The notes beneath the pieces were generated by a model. It had not been told where the DNA came from. It ran no database searches and saw only the letters and a program-made list of their open reading frames with translations. Both the position numbers and the translations under genes were made by a program. Positions 34,636 to 43,930 of a DNA stretch of 64,000 nucleotides are shown piece by piece (the first letter of the stretch is position 1; the number at the start of each line of letters is the position of its first letter). The stretch is taken from the NCBI RefSeq assembly GCF_028128765.1, contig NZ_LBJG01000022.1:1-64000 (forward strand), read 5' to 3'. Source of the stretch: Bradyrhizobium sp. CCBAU 51627 (GTDB taxonomy: Bacteria > Pseudomonadota > Alphaproteobacteria > Rhizobiales > Xanthobacteraceae).

Positions 34636-35301
34636 ATGCTGCTCAGGACCAACACCCCCAGCAACCGTCCGGTTGACGGGCATCTTGCAGCACTTGCCGG
34701 CGAGCGCGTGTTCTGCAGTGAATTCAAATATCGCAGAGGCACGGAAATCTTCGGCGAAGGAGAGGAGACGGAGTACGTCTACCAGATCATCTCAGGGGCG
34801 GTGCGGACCTACAAGCTGCTCACTGACGGACGTCGCCAGATCAATTCGTTCCACCTGCCGGGCGACATGTTCGGACTCGAGAATGGCGCAATTCATCGTT
34901 TTACGGCGGAAGCGGTGGTTGAGACCAGGGTTCGCATCACCAAGCGGCGCAGCCTGCTCGAGACGATGCAAAGCCGGGAATCGGGCGCTTCCAGTTTCCT
35001 TGGCCTCGTGACGCGGAGCCTGCAGCACGCGGAGAACCATATGCTTCTGCTCGGCCGGAAGACGGCACTGGAGCGCGTAGCCGCGTTTTTGCTCGAAATC
35101 GACGAGCGGCTCGGCCATCCCAAGGTTATGGCGCTGGCAATGAGTCGTCGCGACATCGCTGATTATCTCGGATTGACGCTCGAGACGGTTTCGCGCGCAT
35201 GCTCAACGTTGCGTGACCGAAAGATGTTGATGTTCGTTGACGCCACACAGCGGAAGATCGTGCTGCTCGACCGCGAGGGTCTCGCGGAGTACGATGCGTG
35301 A
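34636..35301 (+). CDS. Crp/Fnr-family regulator (FixK-like), copy 2
   Basis: A 221-residue paralogue of the regulator at 30334-31014, with the same beta-roll phrases (RRGTEIFGEGEETEYVYQIISGAVRTYKLLTDGRRQI) and recognition helix (MSRRDIADYLGLTLETVSRACSTL). The ETVSR motif predicts binding to TTGA half-sites. It has one cysteine near the N-terminus and no iron-sulfur cluster motif. The ATG at 34636 follows GGAG at good spacing. Two such paralogues 4 kb apart within one regulon suggest either signal integration or feedback. Confidence 0.9.
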   Translation: MLLRTNTPSNRPVDGHLAALAGERVFCSEFKYRRGTEIFGEGEETEYVYQIISGAVRTYKLLTDGRRQINSFHLPGDMFGLENGAIHRFTAEAVVETRVRITKRRSLLETMQSRESGASSFLGLVTRSLQHAENHMLLLGRKTALERVAAFLLEIDERLGHPKVMALAMSRRDIADYLGLTLETVSRACSTLRDRKMLMFVDATQRKIVLLDREGLAEYDA

Positions 35302-35324
35302 TCGTGGCAGACCGGTAGGTCTGC

Positions 35325-35885
35325 TCACTCCTCAATGTCCTGCTCGAGCGTCTGCGCCGGTGGTCCGTTGTGAGCGGTGCTGAACTGAGCGAGTGGCAGG
35401 GACGTCGTCAGCAACAGGAGATTGGAATCGACGACTTCCAGCGTCAGTGTCTTTCCTGATTCCATCTCCTTGACCAGTTTGGAGTTCGCCACGTCGCCTG
35501 CGATGCAGCCGTTGCTGATGCACCAATTATAGGGGATTGGGTGATACGCACCGGTGTCGACCTTCAGCTTGGCGGGTATTCGCAGGTACATGCCGACGGG
35601 GACGAAGATCTGCATTCGCGCGTTGCCGCTTTTCTCTCGCTCGATCAGATCGATCCGAACCGCCATCTGTCCGGTTTCATAAGTTCCCGAGATCGAGGTC
35701 CTGCAAAGAAGCGGGGTTCCGGCCGCCTTGAAGCAGAGCTTCTTCCATTCACCGTAATTTATGTCATCCGTGGACCGCTGCCCGCGTGGCGCGATCTCCG
35801 CGAAGACAGGCGCCGTCAAGGCGCTGGCCGCCAGCCAAGCGCTGCAAACCCACCGGCGAGCGGAGTTGTGACCGCAAAGATGCAT
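35325..35885 (-). CDS. IalB-family (invasion-associated locus B) exported protein
   Basis: A 186-residue protein with a signal peptide (CSAWLAASALTAPVFA) and the IalB pattern WKKLCFKAAGTPLLCRTS, YNWCISNGCIAGD and LLLTTSLPLAQFS. It contains four conserved-looking cysteines. IalB-like proteins are periplasmic or envelope beta proteins of unknown biochemical role, common in Rhizobiales. The ATG at 35885 follows a perfect AGGAGG. It follows the exported hydrolase gene by 30 bases on the same strand. Confidence 0.8.
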   Translation of the reverse strand: MHLCGHNSARRWVCSAWLAASALTAPVFAEIAPRGQRSTDDINYGEWKKLCFKAAGTPLLCRTSISGTYETGQMAVRIDLIEREKSGNARMQIFVPVGMYLRIPAKLKVDTGAYHPIPYNWCISNGCIAGDVANSKLVKEMESGKTLTLEVVDSNLLLLTTSLPLAQFSTAHNGPPAQTLEQDIEE

Positions 35886-35915
35886 ATCTTGATCCTCCTG
35901 ACGCAAGCACGACCA

Positions 35916-36812
35916 TCACTTCAGCGTGTCGAGAAATTTGGTGACAAGCGGCGACCAAATTGGAACCGCGTCGGGCGAACCGACGAAATAATGTCCCTCG
36001 TTGCCGAAGGGCGGCATGAGGTGATATTCGGCTTGGCCGCCGGCAGCGGCATAGGCCTGATGCATCCGCTTCGACAATGCCGGGCCAAAGAACGTGTCGT
36101 TCTCGATGTAGATCCACAGCATCGGCACCCGCGCGGTGCGGCCAAATTCTCTTGTTATCTCGACCAGCTTGTCGGGCGCACAATTATTGTTCGGCTTGCC
36201 GTCGACCCGGCCGCCGCGACCCGCGGCGAACGTGATGATCGCTTTGACCTGCGGCGGATTCAGGCTCGACAGGGCGAGAGCGGCCCAACCGCCGGCGGAT
36301 TGTCCGACCACGATCACGCCGTCAGGCAGGACGCGCTTCTCGGCAACCATGTACTCAATGATCCAAAGGTCGACCTGGGCAACGGCGAGACCTGCATCGC
36401 GGAAATTCGGATTAGTGCACTTTCCGATCTTCGAGAAAAACGGGCCGTAGATCCCACGCTCGGGGATATCGATCGCGGAAGCGCCGTATCCGGTGCCGAC
36501 CGGCGCCACCACGAGATAGCCGTGCCTGGCGAACCATTTGGCGGCGTCGCGAAACTCGACCAGAGGGAAGAAGCTTCGATCAGTCGGGTTGACCGAGACG
36601 CCATGGTTCATGATCACGAGCGGGAAGGGACCATCGCCCACCGGGCGCACGAGATACGCAAACATCGGGAGCGGCAATGGTAGAACCCAGATCTCTTCCT
36701 GAATGCGTCGGGGGGCGGCCTGATCGTCGGCACTGGCCGGCACTACCAGGAAAGCCAGCAACAGCAGCACCACCGCCCGCATTGTCCGTTGGACCGAGGA
36801 ATACGACCGCAT
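35916..36812 (-). CDS. Exported alpha/beta hydrolase (dienelactone hydrolase/PET-ase-like fold)
   Basis: A 298-residue protein with a signal peptide (MRAVVLLLLAFLVVPASA). Core motifs are VIMNHGVSVNPTDR, the elbow VVGQSAGGWAAL with the catalytic serine, an acidic residue in YIENDTFF and a histidine in NEGHYF. It should act in the periplasm on an ester or similar bond. It lies 10 bases after the AspT-type transporter gene and before the IalB-like gene, forming a three-gene minus-strand operon. Confidence 0.82.
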   Translation of the reverse strand: MRSYSSVQRTMRAVVLLLLAFLVVPASADDQAAPRRIQEEIWVLPLPLPMFAYLVRPVGDGPFPLVIMNHGVSVNPTDRSFFPLVEFRDAAKWFARHGYLVVAPVGTGYGASAIDIPERGIYGPFFSKIGKCTNPNFRDAGLAVAQVDLWIIEYMVAEKRVLPDGVIVVGQSAGGWAALALSSLNPPQVKAIITFAAGRGGRVDGKPNNNCAPDKLVEITREFGRTARVPMLWIYIENDTFFGPALSKRMHQAYAAAGGQAEYHLMPPFGNEGHYFVGSPDAVPIWSPLVTKFLDTLK

Positions 36813-36822
36813 CCCATCCTCC

Positions 36823-38511
36823 TCATCCGGAAAAAGTCGCGGCCACGATGATGGGGCCAAGCACCGTCAGGACGACATTCCCCACGGCATAAGGCACGGC
36901 GACGCCCAGCACCGGCATTTGGCTTTCGGCGACCTCGCAGGCCCCCGTGACGGCGGCGTCGACCGTCATGGCTCCTGCGAGCGCGCCGCAGGTGACAACC
37001 GGGTTCATACGCAGGACGTGATAAGCGAACAGTGTCGCTACCATCAGCGGCACGAGCGTGACGACGAGACCCATGCCGACCAGCAGCAAGCCATGCGCCT
37101 GTATCGCGGCCCAGGCCGCATGCCCGTTGCCAAGGCCGATCGCGGCAATGAAGCCGCCGAGACCGAGATCGCTCAGCGTCTGCTGTGCGGCTAGCGGCAT
37201 CGCGCCCATGGTTGGTCGGCGCGACCGCAGCCAGCCGCAGACGAGGCCCGCGATCAAGGCGCCGCCTCCGCCGCCGAGCGTCAGCGCTATTCCTCCGACC
37301 TTGAAGCTGATCAGGCCGGCCAGCAGGCCGGCGGCAATTCCGGCCGCGAGAAAGGCAATGTCGGTGCGATCACCGGCGCGCAGGATCTGCCCGACCTGCG
37401 CGGCTGCGCGTTCAATGTTTCGGCTGGTGCCGACCAGCGTCATGACATCGCCGACATAGATACGCGTGTCAGGACTGAGCGGCACCTCTCGCCCCATTCG
37501 CGTCAGAGTCCGCAGGAACACGCCACGTGCATTGCTGCCGACGCGATCGGCGACATCTTGGACCGAGCGGCCGTGGAGATTGCGGTTGTCGACCAGCACG
37601 TCGACCACATTGCCCGGCATGGCCTTCAGGATCTCGTCTGCGTCGATCTCGGTGCCGAGCACGGGACGCGCGGCGACGATCACTGCTGTCCGTCCGGCGA
37701 TCACGATGTCGTCGCCTGTCTCGAGGATCGTGTCGAGATGCGGCTCGATGTCGGTGCCTTGACGGACGATGCGCTCGATCACCGTCCGGCTGCCGATCTC
37801 GTCCTCGATCGCCTTCACAGTCCGTCCCGCTGCGGCAGAGACGCGGTATGCGCGGGCCTGGAACTTTCGATAGTGCAGGTTCTCTGACTTGGGAGGCTCG
37901 CCGCCGGACAGCTCGATCTCGAGCTTCTTGGCTTCGTCCTTGAGATTGACGCCCATCAGCTTGGGCGCGATGAACGGGACATAAATCAGCGTCAGGATGT
38001 ATCCGAGCACATAGGTGACGGCGTAGCCCGCCGCGATGTTCGCTTCCTGCTGCTCGAGCAAAGCCTTCGGCAGGCCAAGCTGTGCGAGCGCTCCCGAGGC
38101 GGTGCCGATGACGGAGGATTGCGTCAGGGCACCGGCGGCGAGCCCAGCGGTGGTGCCGGAATCTAGTCCGAAAGCAAAAGCAAAGGTGAGGACGATGAGG
38201 AGGCCGGTGCCACCGAGCACGAGCGCCATGGCAACCTGGGCGAGGGTGCGGATGCTCAACGACGCGAAGAACTCGGGACCGGATTTGTAGCCGATCGTGA
38301 ACACGAACAGGCTGAACAGAATGACTCTCAACACCGACGGAAACGCGAAGCTTCCCAACTGGCCGATGAGGACGGCCACGATGAGCGTGCATGCGGTGGT
38401 GCCGACCGAAAAGCCCCTGATCTTGACCCGCCCCAGCCCAGTCCCAAGAGCGACGGCAAGCAGCAAGAAGATTTCCGGAGCGGTGGAGATGATCCACCTG
38501 ACGGTGTCCAT
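36823..38511 (-). CDS. AspT/YidE-type transporter with internal TrkA-C domains, copy 1
   Basis: A 562-residue membrane protein of the aspartate:alanine exchanger family. Two helix bundles (about residues 1-160 and 380-562) flank a soluble region with TrkA-C-like folds (KAIEDEIGSRTVIERIVRQGTDIEP and VDVLVDNRNLHGRSVQDVADRVG). The C-terminal repeat contains GALAGAMTVDAAVTGACEVAES. AspT exchanges aspartate for alanine and so builds a proton gradient when paired with a decarboxylase. Its start is 61 bases from the FixK/FNR-type box at 38573-38586. A second copy is at 43931-45631. Confidence 0.85.
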   Translation of the reverse strand: MDTVRWIISTAPEIFLLLAVALGTGLGRVKIRGFSVGTTACTLIVAVLIGQLGSFAFPSVLRVILFSLFVFTIGYKSGPEFFASLSIRTLAQVAMALVLGGTGLLIVLTFAFAFGLDSGTTAGLAAGALTQSSVIGTASGALAQLGLPKALLEQQEANIAAGYAVTYVLGYILTLIYVPFIAPKLMGVNLKDEAKKLEIELSGGEPPKSENLHYRKFQARAYRVSAAAGRTVKAIEDEIGSRTVIERIVRQGTDIEPHLDTILETGDDIVIAGRTAVIVAARPVLGTEIDADEILKAMPGNVVDVLVDNRNLHGRSVQDVADRVGSNARGVFLRTLTRMGREVPLSPDTRIYVGDVMTLVGTSRNIERAAAQVGQILRAGDRTDIAFLAAGIAAGLLAGLISFKVGGIALTLGGGGGALIAGLVCGWLRSRRPTMGAMPLAAQQTLSDLGLGGFIAAIGLGNGHAAWAAIQAHGLLLVGMGLVVTLVPLMVATLFAYHVLRMNPVVTCGALAGAMTVDAAVTGACEVAESQMPVLGVAVPYAVGNVVLTVLGPIIVAATFSG

Positions 38512-38572
38512 GATCGTTATTCCCCAGCGCATTGTTCCGGACGGAGTTGAATCCTCAAAGCCGCTGGGAGGT

Positions 38573-38586
38573 TTGATTCAGGTCAA
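38573..38586. promoter_or_regulatory. FixK/FNR-type box between AspT copy 1 and the DUF1275 gene
   Basis: TTGATTCAGGTCAA fits TTGA-N6-TCAA. It is 61 bases before the transporter start on the minus strand and 65 bases before the DUF1275 start on the plus strand. Confidence 0.7.
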
Positions 38587-38651
38587 GCCTTTTCTTCGCT
38601 CGCGCGGCGTCAATGGACCGCTGCCGGATCGACGACACACGCGTATCGGAT

Positions 38652-39335
38652 ATGGCTTCATTGAATATCACCGCTACTCCATTGCTGCGTCGCGACGAGA
38701 CGATCACCGTCGCGCTGCTGCTGGCGTTCGCTGGCGGGTTTCTCGATGCCTATACGTGGATCATCCATGGCGTGATGGCAAACGCGCAGACGGCGAATCT
38801 CGTCCTTCTCTGGGTCCACGGAATGGAAGGCGACTGGATGAGAGCGCTGCAATTTGGTCCTCCGATACTGGCATTCGCGGCTGGTATTGTGATCGCTGCC
38901 TGGCTGCGCCGCGCAACGGGAGAGAGGGCGAATGTCATCAGTACGTTGCTCGAGATTCTCCTCCTGATCACCATCGGCATTCTTCATAATCGAATGCCCG
39001 AGATCGCGGGCACACTGGGAATTTCGCTCGTTGCGGCGATGCAGGCGGCCGTCTTCACCAAGGTCGAAGGCACGACTTACAGCACGGTGATGATCACCGG
39101 GAACATGCGCCAGGCGATCGAGGGCATCTTCGCAGTGGCCTCTGGCGGTGTCGCGGTCGGGAGATTGCGGCGATCTGGCATTTTTGCGGCCGTGTGCTGC
39201 GCCTTCGGCCTTGGCGCGGCCCTTGGCGCTCTGATGACCAAGGTGGTCCCGGACCTCGCATTGGGACTTCCCGTCGTCGCGCTGCTGATCGTGCTGCTCC
39301 GATGCGAAGCCGTGAACTCAGAGGCGAACTCATGA
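38652..39335 (+). CDS. DUF1275 (YoaK-type) membrane protein
   Basis: A 227-residue protein with about six membrane segments and the family opening LLLAFAGGFLDAYTWIIHGVMANAQTANLVLL, plus MQAAVFTKVEGTTYSTVMITGNMRQAIEG. The function of this family is unknown. The ATG at 38652 gives the natural start MASLNITATP. It overlaps the SulP gene by four bases and is divergent from AspT copy 1 with a shared FixK/FNR-type box. Confidence 0.87.
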   Translation: MASLNITATPLLRRDETITVALLLAFAGGFLDAYTWIIHGVMANAQTANLVLLWVHGMEGDWMRALQFGPPILAFAAGIVIAAWLRRATGERANVISTLLEILLLITIGILHNRMPEIAGTLGISLVAAMQAAVFTKVEGTTYSTVMITGNMRQAIEGIFAVASGGVAVGRLRRSGIFAAVCCAFGLGAALGALMTKVVPDLALGLPVVALLIVLLRCEAVNSEANS

Positions 39336-41029
39336 AGCCGGTATTCGAACAATGGGGCGGCTGGAGCCGCTTCGTTCCGCCCTTCAGCTGGGTCTCGGGT
39401 TATCGGATCGCGTGGCTGGCTTCCGACGCGGTCGCGGGCGTGACGCTGGCCGCGTATGCGATTCCGGTATCGCTGGCGTACGCGGCGCTGGCGGGGTTGC
39501 CGCCGCAAATCGGCGTCTACGGCTACATTCTTGGCGGAATCGGATATGCGCTGCTCGGATCATCGCGCCAGCTTGCCATTGGTCCGACCTCGGCCATCTC
39601 ACTGATGATCGCCGGCACCGTCGGCTCGCTCGCGGCGGGTGATCCGGTTCGCTATGCGCAAATTGCAAGCCTCGTCGCCTGCGCGGTGGCGCTGCTTTGC
39701 CTGATCGCCTGGCTGTTCAAGCTCTCCAGTCTCGTTCGCCTGGTCAGCGACAGCATCCTCGTCGGCTTCAAGGCGGGCGCCGGGCTCACCATCATCATGA
39801 GCCAGCTGCCGGCTCTGTTCGGTGTTCCCGGCGGCGGCCGCAATTTCTTTGATCGAGCCATCCACATCGCGGGCCAGCTCGGTGATACGAATCTGCTCGT
39901 ATTGGCCGTCGGGGCCGTCGCACTCGTGCTGTTGCTGCTCGGCGAGCGTCTCCTGCCGGGCCGGCCCGTCGGCATTACCATCGTCGCGCTCTCGATCCTG
40001 GCCGCGACGCTGCTTGGACTACCCGCCATGGGGGTGCCCGTCACCGGTAAGATCCCCGAGGGCCTGCCGACTCTCGCCGTTCCGACCTTCGGCCTGGTTG
40101 AGCCCGAAGAGCTGTTCCCTATTGCCGCCGGCTGCCTGCTCCTGGCCTATATCGAAGGCGTGTCCGCCGCGCGCAGCTTCGCTGCCAAGCACGGATATGC
40201 GCTCGATGTGCGGCAGGAGTTTCTCGGCTTGGGTGCCGCCAATTTCGCCGCGGCATTTGGCCACGGCTATCCTGTCGCCGGCGGGTTGTCCCAGTCAGCC
40301 GTGAACGACAATGCCGGCGCGCGGACACCGCTGGCACTCCTGATCTGCTCCGTCACTCTGGCGCTGTGTCTGTTGTTCTTCACTGGAGTGCTCACCAACC
40401 TGCCGAAGGCAGTGCTGGCCGCTATCGTTTTTGCCGCGGTTTACCGGCTGGTGGACGTCCCCGCGCTGGTGCGCATGTGGAGGGTGAGCCGGATCGACTT
40501 CTACGCCGCTGCCATTGCGCTGATTTCGGTGCTGCTCCTGGGAATCCTCCAAGGCGTGCTGCTCGCTGCGATCGCATCGATCTTCCTGTTGCTGGCGCGC
40601 GCGTCGCAGCCGAACATTGCGTTTCTCGGACGCTTGCCGGGAACCGGCCGCTATTCCGACAGCGCCCGACATGATGGCGTGGAGCCCCTGGTCGGCGTGA
40701 TCGCATTCCGCCCCGAGGCCTCACTGCTCTACATCAACGCCGAGACGATCCTGTCGTCCGTGCTGAACGCGCTGCAAAGAGCGGCCGACATCCGGCTGGT
40801 CGTCTGCGATCTCTCGGCATCACCCTATATCGATCTCGCCGGCGCGGGCATGCTTCACGCTCTTTACGACGAACTCGCATCCCGGCGCATCGCGCTCTGC
40901 ATTGTCGGCGCCCACGCGCAGCTGCGCGACCTTCTGCGTGCGGAAGGACTGGCCGAGAAGACCGACAGCGCGCAGTGGCTGCGGACGCTCGACAGCGTCC
41001 TGAGCGGCCCCGACCCAAGCGGCGCTTGA
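39332..41029 (+). CDS. SulP-family anion transporter with STAS domain
   Basis: A 565-residue transporter. The membrane domain covers about residues 20-430, with the SulP signature AAYAIPVSLAYAALAGLPPQIGVYG. A C-terminal STAS domain (about residues 445-555, VVCDLSASPYIDLAGAGMLHALYDEL) follows. Family members move sulfate, bicarbonate or dicarboxylates across the inner membrane. Its ATG overlaps the DUF1275 stop codon, so the two are coupled. The substrate is not clear from sequence. Confidence 0.92.
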   Translation: MKPVFEQWGGWSRFVPPFSWVSGYRIAWLASDAVAGVTLAAYAIPVSLAYAALAGLPPQIGVYGYILGGIGYALLGSSRQLAIGPTSAISLMIAGTVGSLAAGDPVRYAQIASLVACAVALLCLIAWLFKLSSLVRLVSDSILVGFKAGAGLTIIMSQLPALFGVPGGGRNFFDRAIHIAGQLGDTNLLVLAVGAVALVLLLLGERLLPGRPVGITIVALSILAATLLGLPAMGVPVTGKIPEGLPTLAVPTFGLVEPEELFPIAAGCLLLAYIEGVSAARSFAAKHGYALDVRQEFLGLGAANFAAAFGHGYPVAGGLSQSAVNDNAGARTPLALLICSVTLALCLLFFTGVLTNLPKAVLAAIVFAAVYRLVDVPALVRMWRVSRIDFYAAAIALISVLLLGILQGVLLAAIASIFLLLARASQPNIAFLGRLPGTGRYSDSARHDGVEPLVGVIAFRPEASLLYINAETILSSVLNALQRAADIRLVVCDLSASPYIDLAGAGMLHALYDELASRRIALCIVGAHAQLRDLLRAEGLAEKTDSAQWLRTLDSVLSGPDPSGA

Positions 41030-41089
41030 GCGCTCATTTTGCGCTGCGATATGCGCGCTCTGCCGCGGCTGACGAGATGCTCCGGACCG

Positions 41090-41103
41090 TTGACTTGAAT
41101 CAA
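41090..41103 (+). promoter_or_regulatory. FixK/FNR-type box upstream of the decarboxylase-AspT operon
   Basis: TTGACTTGAATCAA fits TTGA-N6-TCAA and ends 61 bases before the ATG of the decarboxylase gene. Confidence 0.75.
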
Positions 41104-41164
41104 CGAAGCCCCCGGGCACGCGGCCACGATCCCGCATCATTTGCCGATGGATCGGGAGAGCGAT

Positions 41165-43918
41165 ATGTCCAAGGAATCGAAGCCCGCACAGAAGCGTATC
41201 GATCAGTTCTTTTCCGGTCCCGGGGGGCGGGCGGACGCTTGGCGCGATCTCGTGGAGGCAGCGAAAATCTGGGCGCGGGTCGGCCATCGCGCGGCCTACG
41301 ATGCGGCGCTGGCCGAGCTCTCGATCACCGAAGAGTTCCATGGCTATCCCGGTCTGCACCTGATGTCAGCGCTGCGGGAAGCGGCAGCGGCGGGCGACGG
41401 ATCCACATCGTTTGCGCTTGCAACGAAGATCGCCCAGGCGCTGGCGACACGTTCTTTCCGCCAGCATGCCGGCGACTGGAGCGCGAAGGATGAGGGCAAT
41501 GGTGATGTGCCCGAGCTGGTACCGCCATCGTTCGGCGCGCATACATTGCGCCGGCCCTATTTCGAAACCCTCATCGTGACGGGCGTGTCATCAAGTCAGT
41601 GGCCGGCACTCGCCGCCGAATGGCGCAAGCTGCGCCGCCCGGTCGATGGCTTCATCTACGAGCCCGTGATCGTCGGCAGCCTTGAAGACGCGTTCTGCGC
41701 GACCATGCTCAACCCCGACATCGCCGCCGTTATTATCAACGATGGCTTCGGACTGCGCTCGCGGCACGATGCGCCGGTGCTCCGCTCGATCACGGCCGCG
41801 GCGGCTTTGAATGACGAATCCGACGCGTCCGCGCTGCGGCTGGCTCAGATCATCAAGAAGGTTCGTCCCGAACTCGACCTCTACATGATCTCGAACCGCG
41901 ACGTCGAGGAGCTGGCCGGCAATCCCGACGCCAGCGTCGTTCGCCGCATCTTCTATTCGGTGGAAGAGCTCCTGGAGCTGCATCTGTCGATCCTCGAAGG
42001 GATACAGGACCGCTACGACACGCCGTTCTTCGACAATCTCAAGAAATACGCGCAGCGTCCGATCGGGACGTTCCACGCGCTGCCGATCGCCCGCGGCAAG
42101 TCCATCTTCAAGTCGGATTGGATTCGCGACATGGGCGAGTTCTACGGACCGAACCTGTTCCTCGCTGAGAGCAGCGCGACCACCGGCGGACTTGACAGCA
42201 TGCTGGAGCCGACCGGGAACATCAAGAAGGCGCAGGAGAAGGCCGCCCGCGCCCTCGGCGCCGACCGAGTCTTCTTCGTCACGAACGGCACGTCGACATC
42301 GAACAAGATGGCGGTGCAGGCGCTGCTTGCGCCCGGCGATATCGCGATCGTCGACCGCAACTGTCACAAATCCCATCACTACGGGATGGTGCTTGCGGGT
42401 GCCCAGCCGCTCTACGTCGAAGCTTTCCCGATGACCGAATATTCGATGTACGGTGCCGTGCCGCTGAAGACGATCAAGCAGGCGCTGTTGAGTGCTAAGG
42501 CCGACGGCCGGCTCGACCGCGTCAAGATGGTCGATCTGACCAATTGCACCTTCGACGGCCACATCTACAACACGCGCCGCGTGATGGAGGAATGCCTTGC
42601 CATCAAGCCGGACCTGATCTTCCTCTGGGACGAGGCCTGGTTCGGTTTTGCGCGTTTCTCGCCGTTCCTGCGTCGTCGCACGGCCATGGGCGCCGCCAAC
42701 GAGATCGAAGCGTGGATGCGCGATCCGAAGTCCGTCGCGGCCTATGACAAGCAGCAGGCCGAACTCGGCAAGAACCCATCGGACGAGGTGCTGCTCAAGA
42801 CGAGGCTCATCCCTGATCCGCGGCAGATCCGTCTCCGTGTCTACCAGACCAATTCGACCCACAAATCGATGTCGGCGATCCGGCAAGGCTCCATGCTCTC
42901 GGTGAAGGACGTCGAGTTCCATACTGTCGAACAGCAGTTCAAGGAAGCGGTGTTCACCCACGCCTCCACCAGCCCGAACCAGCAACTCATCGCGAGCCTC
43001 GATATCTCGCGGCGGCAGATGGAGCTTGAAGGTTACGGGCTCGTGGCCAATGCAATCGAGATTGCGTTCGCCATCCGCCACGCGATCAACAACAATCCGC
43101 TGATCTCGAAATACTTCCGTATCCTGGGCGCAGACGCGATGGTGCCGGCGCAGTATCGCCAGAGCGGCTTCACGGATTATCTCGCGGCCGGCGTGAATTG
43201 GGCGAATACGCTTAAGAGCCTCGACGAGGACGAGTTCTGCCTCGACCCGACCCGGATGACGCTGGTTTGTGGAACGGCCGGCTACGACGGCACCCAGTTC
43301 AAGGGCATCCTGGCAAGCGAGTACAATATTCAGGTCAACAAAACCTCGCGAAACTCGATCCTCGTCCAGTCCAACATCAACAATACCCGCAGCGACGTCG
43401 CCCACCTCATCCGGGTGCTTGCCGAGATCGCGGGCGAGGTCGATCGCGGGTTGACGCAAGGCGGCGCGAACGCACGTAAGACGTTCGAGGCACGGGTCAA
43501 GAGCCTGATGACCGACGTGCCGGACCTGCCGAACTTCTCGCATTTCCACCCGAGCTATCGGGGCGACGCGGGCAGCAAGACCAACGAGGGTGACATTCGT
43601 AGCGGGTTCTATTCGGCTTATGACGCAACGGGTTGCGAGCACATTCGCCTCAACGATCCCGAGATCGATCGTCGCCTGAAGGCAGGACCGGAACTCGTCT
43701 CGGCGAACTTCGTCATTCCGTATCCTCCTGGCTTCCCGATCATGGTGCCGGGCCAGGTCATCACGCAGGAAACCATCGACTTCATGCGCAAGCTCGATGT
43801 GAAGGAGATCCATGGCTACGACGCCAAGGAGGGACTGAAGCTCGTGCGCACCGAAGCCTTGGCGAAGATCGGCAGGCCCAAGCCTGCGGCAGCGCCGAAG
43901 CTCAAGGCGGCATCTTAG
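41165..43918 (+). CDS. Orn/Lys/Arg-type PLP-dependent amino acid decarboxylase
   Basis: A 917-residue enzyme of the prokaryotic ornithine/lysine/arginine decarboxylase group (aspartate-aminotransferase fold). The cofactor lysine is Lys567 in TNSTHKSMSA. Other family elements are SNKMAVQALLAPGDIAIVDRNCHKSHHYG, LTNCTFDGHIYN and FLWDEAWFGFARF. The N-terminal ~300 residues include a response-regulator-like wing domain. It is longer than the ~750-residue inducible E. coli enzymes. The next gene, 12 bases away, is an AspT-type exchanger, so the pair looks like a decarboxylation-exchange module that consumes protons and generates a membrane potential. The substrate amino acid is not determined. The start follows GGGAGAG. 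Confidence 0.88.
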   Translation: MSKESKPAQKRIDQFFSGPGGRADAWRDLVEAAKIWARVGHRAAYDAALAELSITEEFHGYPGLHLMSALREAAAAGDGSTSFALATKIAQALATRSFRQHAGDWSAKDEGNGDVPELVPPSFGAHTLRRPYFETLIVTGVSSSQWPALAAEWRKLRRPVDGFIYEPVIVGSLEDAFCATMLNPDIAAVIINDGFGLRSRHDAPVLRSITAAAALNDESDASALRLAQIIKKVRPELDLYMISNRDVEELAGNPDASVVRRIFYSVEELLELHLSILEGIQDRYDTPFFDNLKKYAQRPIGTFHALPIARGKSIFKSDWIRDMGEFYGPNLFLAESSATTGGLDSMLEPTGNIKKAQEKAARALGADRVFFVTNGTSTSNKMAVQALLAPGDIAIVDRNCHKSHHYGMVLAGAQPLYVEAFPMTEYSMYGAVPLKTIKQALLSAKADGRLDRVKMVDLTNCTFDGHIYNTRRVMEECLAIKPDLIFLWDEAWFGFARFSPFLRRRTAMGAANEIEAWMRDPKSVAAYDKQQAELGKNPSDEVLLKTRLIPDPRQIRLRVYQTNSTHKSMSAIRQGSMLSVKDVEFHTVEQQFKEAVFTHASTSPNQQLIASLDISRRQMELEGYGLVANAIEIAFAIRHAINNNPLISKYFRILGADAMVPAQYRQSGFTDYLAAGVNWANTLKSLDEDEFCLDPTRMTLVCGTAGYDGTQFKGILASEYNIQVNKTSRNSILVQSNINNTRSDVAHLIRVLAEIAGEVDRGLTQGGANARKTFEARVKSLMTDVPDLPNFSHFHPSYRGDAGSKTNEGDIRSGFYSAYDATGCEHIRLNDPEIDRRLKAGPELVSANFVIPYPPGFPIMVPGQVITQETIDFMRKLDVKEIHGYDAKEGLKLVRTEALAKIGRPKPAAAPKLKAAS

Positions 43919-43930
43919 AGGGGACCGAAC

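Noticed and set aside
38547..38558. TTGAATCCTCAA near the AspT/DUF1275 promoter box
   Set aside because: The half-sites are four bases apart, not six, so it does not fit a FixK/FNR dimer. The proper box lies at 38573-38586.
41591..43813. A 740-codon minus-strand frame opposite the decarboxylase gene
   Set aside because: It is an antisense shadow of a strongly conserved PLP enzyme. It is Arg/Asp/Val-rich without motifs.
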